Shown here: one piece after another, positions 40,177 to 54,585 of the stretch
Numbering within the stretch: the first letter of the stretch is position 1
How the letters are laid out: every line of letters starts with the position of its first letter
DNA from: Apostichopus japonicus
Taxonomy: Eukaryota > Echinodermata > Holothuroidea > Aspidochirotida > Stichopodidae
Reading direction: 5' to 3'
Assembly: GCF_037975245.1 (NCBI RefSeq)
Contig: NC_092566.1
Location: 14,624,501-14,688,500, forward strand
Length of the DNA stretch: 64,000 bases
Position numbers and translations under genes: made by a program
Notes under the pieces: model-generated
What the model was told of the DNA's origin: nothing
Seen by the model: only the letters and a program-made list of their open reading frames with translations
Databases searched by the model: none

Positions 40177-42081
40177 CTGTTGATGTAACAATAGGAGACA
40201 GAAAACAAAAGAACAATAAAATCAAAACAAAGGAATTCAACAATAGGGTATTGTATCGTTATCATGCTTTACTATACGTCACTGCAATAATTTTGAAATG
40301 TCGAAAGCAGACCTGAAGAGGTCAGGGGGCGGCGGTGATGGAGCTATAGCCCCGGGAGGTTGGCCGGGGTGCATGAAGGTGTATTTCACATTTTTAGAAA
40401 ATGGTTAAAAAACGTCCTAAATGTGGCGCTATGACATAATTGTCCCTGGAGATCGTCCTTGCTCTCGATGCCTCTGCTCGAAAACTCATCCACCAGGTAT
40501 TCTCACTCGCCAGTAATATAGGACCGTTACTACTGGTACACTATGGTATAGTGATGATATGACTATATCTGTATGACTATATCTATATATGGTGTATATG
40601 TATAGTACAATCAGGGAGTTCCATAACAACTCCCTGGTACAATTCAACGTATAATGACCATATATAACCACTACCAATGCTACCTGCGATAATAAGCAGT
40701 GACGTCAGAAGCCATAGAGGCCATAGAGACAATTATGTCAAGCAGTTCATGTTCATAAAAATGGGAAATGTATTATTCTCCATTCCATGTTAACGCTCAC
40801 AAGAGGTTACACCGTGCCTCGGGACTGTAGCTCCCTCCGACCGCCCCCTTCTTCTACAGTTTCACACGTAATTAACAATGGACATCTTGTTATGAGAGCC
40901 TATTTTATTATAAAAATAATCGCCTGAAAATAATTGAAAATATAAAACTGCCCCGGTGTTTGTTTTGCAAAGGAACCAAATACAATTAAATGAAAGTGGA
41001 TATGGGTTTAGGAATGATATCACGTATAAAACGTAATGTGCTTGAATTCTTCCTAAATTTGTATTCATATATATATATATATATACATTTTTATCATTAT
41101 TATAATTATAATGATTATTTTTCATTTCCGTCTATTAAGAATGGAATTTGCAAATGTTGCTGCTACAACCGGGGAATGTTTAACATTAATGCGACATTGA
41201 TTTAAAATAAACATTGCTCACTCTTATACAGTTTACAAAGATGGACGAGAAAACCCATGGGAATGTGTACAGACCCCCCCCCCTCAAAAACAAAGATAAT
41301 AATACATATATAGATGAAACGATGTTTGGCTTTGCGTCACCCGTAGCTGTGTCGCACACTAAACTGATAAACATAAATAGCGCCACACTAGGGAAAGACA
41401 TATTTTTGTATGACAAAAGACAGTTGGGGAAGTTGAATTTACTTTTTTAAAGTGTCCATGATGTTTCTTTTGTGGAAGAGTGACTTCATGCAATAAGAGC
41501 ACTATATCGGAGGATATATTTCGTTTTTGATGGAGTCATAAAACACCGAAGAGGTTTGTGCATAATTTACCCAAAAAATTGGACAACATCCCACCCCCAT
41601 CATCACTCCAAGGAAAAAAAGCGAACGAGTAAAATCACGATATTTTAACGAAGTTTATTGCCAAAGAGTGAAATATTATCTGCATGTTACTTGTTGCTGG
41701 AGAAATTTCAAGGATCCATACGTACTCATTGTTGAGTAAAATATTTGCCCAACTTTTTTAGTATATATAGCGTTGTAGCATTTCACTCCTATGGATAGCT
41801 ATATTCTACGTGGCGATTGCTCATTCTGGGCACTTTCAAAGAGTGCATTGCCTCTCCTTGCATTTAAATGTGCGGGCTTGATATGTAATTTCAAGCCCTA
41901 TTAAATGTATGGTTCTTATTTAACAACAGCCATATATGATACCATATCAGATGCGCTTTTTACGTAACCTAGCAATGCTAAAAGTCAAACTGCAATGAAA
42001 TAAAACCAAAACCAACCAACGCTGAACCCTAAACCAAAGCGAAAAATACCTCGCTCTCACTTATATCTTTGAATAACACTA

Positions 42082-42115
<34 letters not shown>

Positions 42116-45100
42116 TTTGAATTTTATATAGCGCTTTTCACCAGCGATAGGTCTCAAAGCGCTTTACAGACGTTATATTACCCCTGGTCAATGATAACCT
42201 GTCCCAGAGACAATCCCTCCAGTCGGCAGCAGTTATATACTGCGCCCAATGACAAGTTACCTCACAGGTACCCATTTAACCCCTGGGGGGAGAGAGGCAA
42301 GTGAGATAAGCATCTTGCCCAAGGACACAACGTAATGAACTAGGCAGGAATCGAACCAACAATCCTTGGATTACGAGTCCGACGCCTTAGCCAATTGGCC
42401 ACCACGCTCTCAAAGCGATACATGCGGAGAACCCGATCGTATTGTGTCATAAAGGCTATTGACCCCCTCCCCCTCCCCCACTGAAAAACAACGCCAGCCC
42501 CTGATAGGCGACGAAATCCTCCTCACTGACAACCTCAATATCAGAAGCATGCATGCACACTTTAGGACCTCTGCATAGTACTCACCTGACTCGTTGACAG
42601 ACGGAATTGGTTGCTTTCTATGAAGGATAAATCCGTGAAGATCTCTGGAGTAGGATCACCATGTTCACTATTGACCTCTCTCAGTCCAAGAAAATGACAG
42701 TCAAATCCATGGCCAAGAATTGTCTAATTGGATTTATTAAAGAAAGAGACAAATACAATAAAATTTAATATGATGTCTGCTCTAGTAATATGTACCCGAT
42801 ATGTGTGAAAGGAAACACAACGCTACCATCATTATTATTGGCTAATGTGATGCATAATAATTGTCATGCAAAACTTCCCCACACAGCTAAGAAAACAAAT
42901 TAATCCTTTTGGGGCATATCACATATTTTATCATCGAGCCCACATTTGTTTTATGCTTTAATTTTTAATTTTTTTTTTTTTGCATTACAACTTTTAATTT
43001 TCTGTATTAGATATGTGATATTTATAAATGCTGAATGTAACATATCGAGCCAGGTAACTTGACCTATTGGTGACGTCAGATTCAGCATCAACATTATTAA
43101 CATTTTACCTTGAAAATATGGAAAGAGAAACAGAGAAATTAAAATATCTTATATCCTAGTGGCACGGATTCAGAAACTGACAACTCCCAGACATGACTTT
43201 TTCAACTATAGGATATCTTCCAAACGGTGTAAAGCCAAATTAACCGAGGAAACGCCTGGGTTTGTGCCTAATTTAAATCAAGTTTGTAAAGAACACCTGT
43301 ATAGTTTAACATAATGTTTTTATTATTGTTAAAAATTGATATTTATAAAAATGATTAGAAGGAAAAAAAAGTTAAATTACCTGAATACAATTGTCCGTCT
43401 GAAATTCTATTGTCTCATGCAAAAGTTGCATTTTCTTTTCTATCTGAAAATTTGAAAGAAAATTCCATAATTTCAACTTTTTTGAATTGTTGTCCCGTTT
43501 CCTTTAAATTTGCTGTATAAATCTTCATGTTCAATTATAGTAGGCGTCTAAGTAAAACGAAGGTCTTAACATCAAGTGTGTTAACTTATCTTATTAACTA
43601 TTTAAGCAGATTTGCATTTAGAGATGATTTGATACTGATGACGTCATTCTCCTGCATTATATTTTACCAACTATAGAAGTATATATATATATATATATAT
43701 TTATTTATATACATTCACTATTCAATATTTCGAGCCGTGATGAATTGCGATTTAAGTGAGTTTTGATATCAGAAGCAATCTACATCAATCGTTATTTGAA
43801 TTATTAATCGACTCTTTGCTTACTGGAACTTCCTCCTCGGATACCATAGCTTTGGCAAAAGCCAAAGCCTCACACGAAGCCGATCGTATATTATCCACCC
43901 GACCAAGCTGAAATCGTCTCGTACTTGCACTTTCGTAAGTATGAGTTATTTTTCCGTACATTCTGAAAGGAAAGAAATAACCAAAAGTATGAAGTATATT
44001 TGAATTTAATAAATATTAAAGGAAATAGAAAATCTTCAAATGATAACGTGTGGTTGAGAATGGTACTTTCAAGCGCGTTTGAACTCATTTGAATTGACTG
44101 TTCTTTAACTTGGAGGGGGGGGGGGGGGGGGAGCAGGGTGTAAGAAATAAGTGGAAAAAGAAGTCATACTAACACTCGCATCTTTTTTTTTCTCTTTTAC
44201 CTAAACGTTTATAAAACATGAATACTAAAATTCTGCCTAAAAATGATAGCATAATTTCACAGAATGAGAATTCACTCTTTGAAATTTGTTCATGGTGAAT
44301 AGAAGTGCATTTTGTATATTTCATAAATACAAAAACCCATTGAAACAGGAAAACACATGTGGCTCGATGATGCAATATTTAGACTTGATCAAGTCCTCGT
44401 GTATGAAGGAGAATTAGTCAGTGGTATCTCCTAAATGGAATAACACTTTTCTTAGCCTTTTGGATTTGTTGTTCTATTGTTATCCTATTTATAAATTTCT
44501 CTGTAAATTTATACTGGAATAAAGAAATGAAAAAAGGTGTGTAATCTCTATCACATACAGCTATGATGATGGTTGGTTTGTATCTCCTTAAAATTAATTC
44601 GGTACCCGGTTATTGATGGACAGTTAAAGACACCGTAAGAATACTGTCATAAAGCTCATTAAAACAGACAATTAACGCGTACATATTTCATTAACCCTTT
44701 GAATGACTCAAGAGTTTTAAATAAATTGTATAAATAATTCCATTATGGACTTAAGACTATTCTGGATACCATATTTAAACAATAAAGCCTATACTTTTAA
44801 TTACTTGCTCTGACCATTAACTGGACGTTGATAATACATATTGTCGAGCTCACAGGGCAAGTCAATGAATCAATGAATCAATATGTCACGTATGGTCGCT
44901 AATATAGTATATACTATAACTAACACACTTAGCCTATCGCTTTGTTTCCATTCCACTGCGGAACGTCAATCAGTATTTCTTAACATAACAAAAGTGTTAC
45001 TTATCTACAATTGATTGCCTAATGTTTATTAATTTGTAAGCTGCGTTAAAATATATAGAACTGGGTTAGTTAGCTTACAAGACACCCATGGTTCACGAAG

Positions 45101-48100
45101 TAGGTCTGACAAGCTCACCTCAGTGTATTATCGTTTATTAGTTTTTCTTTTTGGAGAATAGGCTAATTTCTTCTGCATTATAGTTAGTGTCATCGTGATT
45201 AATGAGAGGTGTTTTAAAACAATTCTGAGGCGTTAAAGCGAGTCTGATCTTAAACCAAAGAGACGCATTTTGCTTTCTTAATTTGAGCAATGATACTATA
45301 TGTGCAGTTATTAAGGTATAGAAAAATTATAACTACTGAATTTGAATTGAAATTTGAACTGTTTTTGGTATCTTTATCGCGCTGTCTAATCTTCTCTTAG
45401 TGTATTAAATGGAACATGGATAATCAGGCGCGTAGCCAGGAATTTGCAAAGGGAGGGGCGAAAATGTAGGCAAATTATCAGAGCCGTAGATACGGCATTG
45501 TAAACTATCTAAGCGTAGCGCCACCATAAGTTGGCGCGAAACGTACAAGAAAATTTTGGCTGAAAATGCCTCCCAGATCGCTGGAAATGGCACGTCCCAG
45601 GCCTTGTAAGTTGCATCTTAGCATTTTCTCTTTTGAAATTACTAGCGATATCATAAAAACATTAAAAACAAATAAAAAAAATATGCTCGGGGGGGGGGGG
45701 AGGTTGCCCCCTCCGCCCCCCCCCCCCTTGGCTACGCGCCTGGGATAATTAGACGGTGCTTGCAAATTCTTTGGTCAAACGTAATAATTTTTGGGCTCAA
45801 TAATAAAAGAAAGTGGAGGAATAAAGCAAAACCACTACGTCGCAAATAAATGAAACAAGAAGCGCTTGCAAAGATGACCTTCGAAAGTGTGTTAGTGTGT
45901 TCGCAGTGCTAAATCGCTCCCAATATCAATCACTACCCCGTCCCATATCCTCTGCCAAATAAAGTCAGAAAAATGTTTCCTGTGTTTGTAGAAAATATGT
46001 TCTGCCTACCTCCAACCCCCCCCCCCCCCAGGAAGAATTGCACCGCCTTGCAATCTAAAAAAGTATAGCTACGCGCCTGGTATTAGTGACATGTGTTACT
46101 AGATAGATGGGAAAATGCATGATTTGAGAGCATACACTTTAAGCGAAGAACGAAGTATATAAAATATAACATCAGGAATAAAAAACTGAATTTCTTTAAG
46201 GCTTTGAATAGACATCGTATCATACAATGTGATTTCATATTATTCGGTCTTATAGGGGAAGATAATGTTTACTTTCTTGTCTTCATCCGAATTTTTAATA
46301 TAAGCTGTTTTTTATAGTAAGGGCGAAAGGAAAAAGACACATTTTTGTTTTTGTAAAAATATCTTTTATGGACTATAGTTTGGCACATGAAAGTATGAAG
46401 TAACCACGACGGTATAGTTATGTCTACATTGTCAAAGTTTGTCTATTTCTTGTTTGGTTGTGTCGCTGTTCAACTAGAGGGTTAAACCGACACGGGACTG
46501 TGTTTAGATTTTCAAGATATCTTGAATATACGATTCTAGACAGATCTCTTACATGTTGTCGTGCATGTATTTTGTTACCAAAGGGTTTATAGGAATCGAA
46601 ACGTCCTTGGATATTTATTACAGTTCAACTATACACAAGAGAGAAAAGAGCGGACACCTTTAAGAGAAATACATATTCAAGCAGCGGAATGTAGGTCTTC
46701 AGTGTTACTGTATTACTGGAAAGTTCGGCAGGCGGTGAGGCCGATTGCCGGCTTCGTGGCCAGCTTTGGCGGGGGGGGAGGAGGCGTGCTCCCATGCCTG
46801 CTTATGTGCCCAACCCCTCCCCAATTTGGGCCGAATACCGGCCTCCTGGCCAGCGTTGGGGGGGGGGGCGTGCTTCCATGCCTGCTAATGTGCCCCACCC
46901 CTCCCCAATTTGTGTCAGCACCACCGAAAGAAAACTTTTCAAGTTACCAAACACGTCTATTGTGCTCTTCCTTCAATTGTTTGAGACAATGTCGAAATAT
47001 GGTATACCAACTAACCATGACAAATTATTTTAAATTTCGTTTTTAAGATGTTCTAAACAATAACAGCCACCACCCCAAAACAACAACAACAACAAGAGTA
47101 AGAGAATAATTAAAACAATTGATGACTATAACTTACCGATAGTAAGTCAGCTGCAATGCGATTTGGATAAAGGCGTCTGGACTCATATTTTGGGATTTGG
47201 GGAAGTTTTTACCAAAGACGGTGAAACGTATTAATTTTAAATCCAGATCGTTGACGGATCTATGGTCAAGAAGAGTGAAAAGAAAACAAAGCAAAGGTGA
47301 ATGCCGCGGTATTGTCACAGACTACCCACAATACATCAAATTTATATATATGCCTTATCTGTTACGTGCGTACCAATAGGCCTATACTCTTAAACGGAAT
47401 TGAACAGAATATGTACTTTTACTTTTTATGTACTTTTAGTATGTACTTTTAGCAAAGCTTCTATATAGATACACATTAACGCATTGCTTAACGTTACAAA
47501 TTTATACAACCTTTAAGCCATCGGAGACACAAACATAAAAGTAAATCACGGAGACGTTTAATCGAAAATTAAATTGACATAATATTTTGAATTCTACTAA
47601 TTCAAATTTAAAGACTCGTATTTCTGATGAATAATTGTCATAAAAAATAATACAATACCAAAAAAAAAAAAAAAAATCTATGAAAATTTTATGAAAAATT
47701 ATGAAAATAATCTCGAAATTTCACGAAAATTCTGAAAAAAATTTGAACTTACTCATCTAGCGTTAGTGTTGCCCTCTGGATGTCGTCTATTGTATATGAC
47801 GTCAGCTTCCATCTCAATCGTCTTGGGTAAGGCAACTCGCATATCGATTGTGCTCTCGTCAATTTCCTCTTGTGTGTTTCTGAATCTCTGTGAAGCGAAG
47901 GAAAACAAAGCAGGGTTATCAAATGGTCCCGCTGTACCCTCCACCCCACCACCCACCCATCTCCGCCCCCACCCTCACTAGAGAGGGATGTCCGTTTCGG
48001 AATACCACTCAGAAAATTTGGTGGGTTTAAATTATTCAAAATGAGTCGTTAGAAGTACAAGATCTTATATTCTGTCCTTCTAAATGACATAGTTTGAGTA

Positions 48101-51100
48101 TAATTTACCAAAATTCTACTGTTAGATCTGCTCTTAATAACATAACTTAGTACGGTATACTTAAAAAAAAACACTTTTGTAAATATAGTTTACAGTCTGG
48201 TACGTAATAATATATTTTGCAACTGTTTGGAACGATTTTGTCCTCCACAATATTTCAACAACACCATTTCAATTGTTGTGACCTTTTCGACGGTGGATTT
48301 GGCAACGATATTTATTAGCAATATATCGACCCCCACCCCTGTCCCCATCAGGATCTTGGGATCCTAGCCCAGAAAAAAATCAATTCAAGTTTAGACGTAA
48401 TATGGCACAATCTGTGGCATATTAAGACAACAAAGTAGATTTATAAGTTAGGTCTACACGCAATGTTGAATGTTGCGCTATTAGCTACATTTATTTTCTT
48501 TCGTTGGGTTGGAAATGGAGTTTCACCCCCCCCCCCCCCCCAACAACACACACCCTGGTGGGTCCGCAAATGCCCATATCCCAAAAATCATTAAACACAT
48601 TTCCATCAATTTCCTGTACTTATGTAAATTAAACCATCTGAGTATATTTACCTCAACTTTAGTTTATAGGGTTCAAGGTAAACCTATACATAGCCTATAT
48701 ACGACAAACTGTCTCAAGAGACTTTTTAACCTCGATAAACCTAAATCAATTCTTGGGGGCATATTAAAGGGTTTTCATGCACATCCAATGTACTAAAATT
48801 CTTGATTAAATTTCCAATTTCGAAGAGTCGACAGGGGAACCTATGCCTTTTACAGAAAACGTTTTCTGTACTTGTATGTTTTTCTGACACTTTTTAAGAA
48901 AAGTCACCCAAGAAAGAACCTGGGCACGAAAAACCAAACAACCGAACGACTGATCAGCTCTCAACCCCAGTCCCTTGCATCGAGACTGTGACTATGTGAT
49001 CATCGTCGGGTGTGTATCACGGTTCCCCTAGAAGAGGAACATTAATGCTACGCATGATCTTATCCAAAAAGGCCGAGACTGTGTACAGTGCAAAGCAACC
49101 ATGTGCTTGAATTAGTTTCATTGAGAGTAACAACAAATTTGCCTATAATATTTAAGTTTTTACCTTTTTGCTCCCACTAGCTATATATACAAACACAACA
49201 CATATCACAGACTGGGCTAAAATAGCAGTTGTTACTTTCTTCTCAAATGATCCTTTACGATGTAAATTCTTTTACAGTTGTCGGAAAGATTTGCTATTTG
49301 TGACGCACTGCATGATGTTTAACAAAGCTACACTGAAAACTTAAATTGGTTCACCGACTAACAAAACGTTAGTCCATCTGGTGCCTCTCCCGACTAACAT
49401 AGCCTTAGTCAGTTGCTATACCGACTAATTTATTCCTTAGTCAGTTGGATTTCTTAGTCGGTCAGCTTAGTCCGTCAGCTTAGTCGATCAACAATTTTTT
49501 AGTCGGTAAATGTTTATTAGTCAGTTACATTAGTTGGTGACATTAGTCGGTCTTTACCGACTAATTTATATGAGCCACCGACTAGTTTATAGCAGGTTTT
49601 ACATTAGTCAGGATGGTGCCTCTCCCGACTAACCTTTCTTAGTCGATATCAACTGACTAGTTGCACTGACTAGATTCACTGAAAGAATTAAACCCGACTA
49701 GTTTCACTGACTAGTATCACTGAAAGAAAAGAGAGCAGAAGAAACACAAATAATGTGTACGTTGGCAGTATTTATTTCTGATAAAACTTCTGATGTCTAC
49801 AAAAGGCTGACTTTCAACAGATAGAGAAGAAATCACTGTAAATAAAATCTGAAAATCTGATTTTTTTTCCAACAAAGTTAAGACAAGTTAATGGATCAAA
49901 CATGAATCGCAAAAGTATAGCACTGCACAATAATGCAAAGTTGAGTCTTGGGCAAGGGTTCCTCATGACTTTCGTTTTAAAGTGGTACCCCAAATCGACA
50001 CCAGTTAAGTCTTCACGAACAAAGAGTGTTTCTCTTAACTACAAATGGCCTCCCACTTGTCTTCAGGAAGCCAAAATCTGCACCATTATTGACCTGTGAA
50101 CAGAAAATATGATATACGTGTAAGCACAGATACAGATATAGCACATGATAACTCACATTATCATAGACATACATTTACATTAAAATTTTATAACATATTG
50201 GGAGGTATACATTTAAATCTAGGTCCCTCAAATTATAAGCCAGGAATAGCAGCTTTACCAAATTATTATTAGCTTTGCACAGCATAACACCAAGTTATTT
50301 CTCAAAGCTTAATAATTATGTTAATCATGTTAATAATGATCCCAATAGACCGGGATCCCAGAGGGTTTGGTTAGCTGGGAAGGTAACCAATTGCCTTGTA
50401 CATCACAATGTTCACAGTGCATTCCTGTATATGAAACCAGACGACTGGCAAACCGACTGTGGTGGGTGTGGCTGGGAGAGCAATTTTAAAGTCACCTGAT
50501 AGCTAACCTAGAGCAGCTTTCATGGTAACACATCAAAGTAAGTACAATATGTCAGGTATGGCCCCAAGAGCAACAAATGGCCATTGCCAGTAATTATTGG
50601 TGGTGGGGTACCCCTGCCAGTGATCTATAATTGAGCCCTCAAGGCTGACCTAGGTCAGCTCATGAGGTAACCACTTGAAACCTGCTGGAAAATGTTGGTT
50701 AGGGCTTCAGATACAACTGATGGGCATTGCCAGTAATTTTTATTGGTGGGGTACCCCTGCCAGTAGACCCCCAAAATGCCCATCCCCCATTGACCTAGAT
50801 GAGCTCATGATGTAACCAGTTGAAAACTACTGGAAAATGGTATCACTTCATATGTAAGGGATGGGAATTTCCAGTAATTTATATTGGGGGGGGGGTACCC
50901 CTGCCAGTAGACCCCCAAAATGTCCATTCCCTCATTGACTTAGGTCAGCTCATGAGATAACCAGTTGAAAAATTACTGGAAAATGATAGGTATCACTTCA
51001 TATGTAAGGGATGGGCATTTCCAGTCATTTACATTGGTGGGGTAACCCTGTCAGTAGACCCCCAAAATGCCCATCCCCCATTGACCTAGATTAGCTCATG

Positions 51101-54100
51101 AGGTAACCAGTTGAAAACTACTGTAAAATGATTGGCAGGACTCTATATATATGTAAGGGATGGGCATTTCCAGTAATTTATATTAGTGGGGTACCCCTGC
51201 CAGTAGACCCCCAAAAAGCCCCCCCCCCCCTCATTGATCTAGGTCAGCTCATGATTTAACCAGTTGAAAACTACTGGAAAATTATTGACAGGAATCTATA
51301 TGTAAGGGATGGGCGGACTCTGGCAGTGGTGGCCCACCAATATAAAATACTGGAAATGCCCATCCTTACATATGAAGTGATACCTATCATTTTCCTGTAG
51401 GTTTCAACTGGTCAAATCATGAGCTCACCTAGGTCAATGAGGGGATTAGCATATTGGGGATCTACTAGCAGGGGTACCCCACCAATAAAAATTACTGGCA
51501 ATGCCCATCCCTTGTATATGAAGTCCTAACCAACATTTTCCAGTAGGTTTCAAGTGGTTACCTCATGAGCTGACCTAGGTCAGCCGTGAGGGGTCAATTA
51601 TAGATCAGGGGTACCCCACCACCAATAATTACTGGCAATGGCCATTTGTTGCTCTTGGGGCCATACCTGACACATTGTTCTTACTTTGATGTGGTTACCA
51701 TGAAAGCTGCTCTAGGTTAGCTATTAGGTGACTTTAAAATTGCTCTCCCAGCCACATCCACCACAGTCGGTTTGCCAGTCATCAGGTTTCATATACAGGA
51801 ATGCATTGTGAACATTGTGATGTACCAGGCAATTGGTTACCTTCCCAGCTAACCAAACCCTCTGGACTCCCGCTCTACAGATCAGTGAAAATTTGACCAA
51901 ACTTATGAAGCTTGCACGTAAATGATATACTAGACTGGTTTTTTTTTAAAACAGGTTATGAAAAGTATCTTAAATATCATTAAACAGTTGGGTACAATAG
52001 GTAAACTCACTCTTCCATCTTTTTTCTCTATGGTACTTGTTCCTTTGCTTTTTGGACTCTTGGATAAACTCTTTTGTTCTGCGAAGGGTACCAATATATC
52101 ATCTTAAAACATGTCTTTAAGCCATATATAACACAGTTCTCCTCTTCTGTTGTTGCCTCCACACTGGTGTCGTACATCACAGGAAACCTCACCCTTGACT
52201 TAGATATTTGGCTTTTCAATTCCTGCTGGAAGAAAGAAACAGCAAAGTATTCATCATTTGAAAAAAAAAAAAAAATAAAGTTGTCACCACAAAGTTATGT
52301 GAGATTTGCTTCCACTATAGTCTCAAAAAAACAATCCCAAAGTTTGAAGCAGACTGTATAAAGCTGAAAATTTGAACGAGAGTGTCATCACCATTGCAAC
52401 CAGAATCAAATGCCCAGAATACAGAGATAATAAAACATGGGCTAAATCTTTGTTTGTTTTTATGATCTTTAAAAATATAAAATTTTAGAAACAGAAATGC
52501 ACTGAGCCAACTTATTTATAGGCCTAATCGTTTTTAGTTGTTATTTTGCTTGCTCACATAATAAGCCTGTTTAGACCTAGGCTAGAGGAGAATCAGTACT
52601 TTGTTACACTAAGTTTGTCTTCGGTCGTTTTGATATAGTCTTACTAGTAGTACTAAAGTATATAATGGACCGGCGAAGACTAGAGAATACCCAGCGTTTT
52701 AGCAACTGCGTTAAACTGTATCATCTGATCTATTATTTACGCCAATGAGTTTCATTCAATCTAGGATCAAAAAGAGAAAACTAATTAATCTTAACCTTTA
52801 AACTTTGCTACTAAACAGATATGCTTGAATTACAAATAAATGTCAAAAAAACATCATAATCTAAGAATCGATGCATATACATATACATAAACAGAATAAT
52901 TTGAATTCGCGCAAGTGAACCCTGCACTACATTGGACAGAAAAAAAAAACGTGCAATTAGACCAAACTAAACATACTCAATTTTCCGTTACTTCTACATA
53001 AAATATCAATGCAAATACAACAACTTACTCTTTTGGCAGTATACTAAAAGCACATGTTATAATAACTTCAGACTATCAAGCTTTCCTGAGAAAAAACGGT
53101 TAATACTTCTTACAGTAAGCAAGTCGACCGTGAAGGAATGTCGCAATTGTTTCCTGGGTGTGACCGGAAATTAAATACTAAAAAATGATAAATGAAAAGG
53201 TTAAATAGAACTGAAGCGTGCATCCTGACTGCTCGCAACATACAGTACCGTTGACTAGCCAACATAATTTGTTCAGCCTACTGTGACTGTACGTTGAAGG
53301 TCTAGCCTTGCTTATTCAATATCACAAAGCCTACCCATTTAGATTCACATGGGAAATTACAGGAAATCTTTACCAAATGAGTGTAGACTTCAAATAAACT
53401 ATTGAGCCTTATAGTTCCAGCATTTGTTTGGGAATAAATAAGAAGATTATGTGCCACTGTTCAATCTAGCCCAATACACACATAACACATTGTTAATTGG
53501 TGTTTAGGATGCACACTTTAGTGTTGAGAATGCACTGCAGTACCCAGTAGAAGCCTATAGGCTACTCACTGTCATTGTACTTGTGTATTGCGAAACGCCA
53601 ACGTGACAACGGTAGCGTTACACTAACCATAATACAGTACTAGTGCCAGTGGTCTAACAATTAACTTTAATTTTACCTTCAAATTAAAGGAATAACAGGT
53701 AGGCCGATGATGCAGTTAATACCTCCATTCTTCTAAAGACCTTCTTGGGTGATTTACGGTTGAAAGTTGCTTAGAGTGATCGTATGAAACTATGCCAAGC
53801 CCAGCAAGCTGCCGTTGCCTCTCGGTTTCCAAATTGAAGTGAATCGAATTGGGTTAAACTTAAAATACATTAGTCTGTCGACACCGACTAAGCTACGATT
53901 ATGGCGTAAATCGGGTGTCCGTATCGTTCTTAGTCCATGGGTTAAAATACCTTAGTCCGTCGCCACCGACTAAGCTGCGATTATATTTTCCTTAGTCAGT
54001 GTAAACTAACTAAGAAGCAGCGATGAAACGAAGATTTTTGCTAGTCCATGTGCATTGACTAACGTTACAGACTAATTTAACGTTAGTCCGTGGCAATATT

Positions 54101-54400
54101 GACTAGTTTATTTTTTCAGTGTACATGGGCTGATATCAAGGGTCAGTAGGTGGTTTGTGCATGATCTTACTTCCAAACATACAAGCTACTGCTTCTCCTG
54201 CAATTCTCTCTCTCACCCCCCCCCCCCCTCTCTGTCTTTGTTGTTCAGTACCAATTTCGCATCCCACCTGAAAAGTTTGGACACCGAGGGAATGAAGGGT
54301 CACGATGTTTGACCGTTTCAAGTAAGATCCGTCAACACTAACTTTACATAATGTTTTACTTTGGTATAAGGTGTTAGAAAGCTGTGCTCATAATTTCGTC

Positions 54401-54469
<69 letters not shown>

Positions 54470-54549
54470 CGGAAGGCCCGTGGTTCGAATCCCGGTGGAG
54501 GCTGAAAGTTTTTTCACTGTTCTTTATTTTCCAACTCATTACGATTTTC

Positions 54550-54585
<36 letters not shown>

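Larger units (their letters stand above)
49331..54121. mobile_element. CACTA-like element (4.8 kb) in ChAT-like intron
   Basis: Ends CACTGAAAA and TTTTCAGTG, with TA on both sides (49329-49330 and 54122-54123). Within about 400 bp of the left end and 270 bp of the right end, GACTAA/TTAGTC motifs recur in both orientations, as subterminal arrays do in CACTA/EnSpm transposons. Inside is a large palindrome (50341-51880) and two exon-like segments on minus. One, about 52028-52230, follows a good acceptor (CTTTCTTCCAG) and reads [20 protein letters not shown]. The other is near 50090-50010 after TTCTGTTCACAG. I recognise neither product and see no transposase, so it is probably non-autonomous. Confidence 0.65.
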
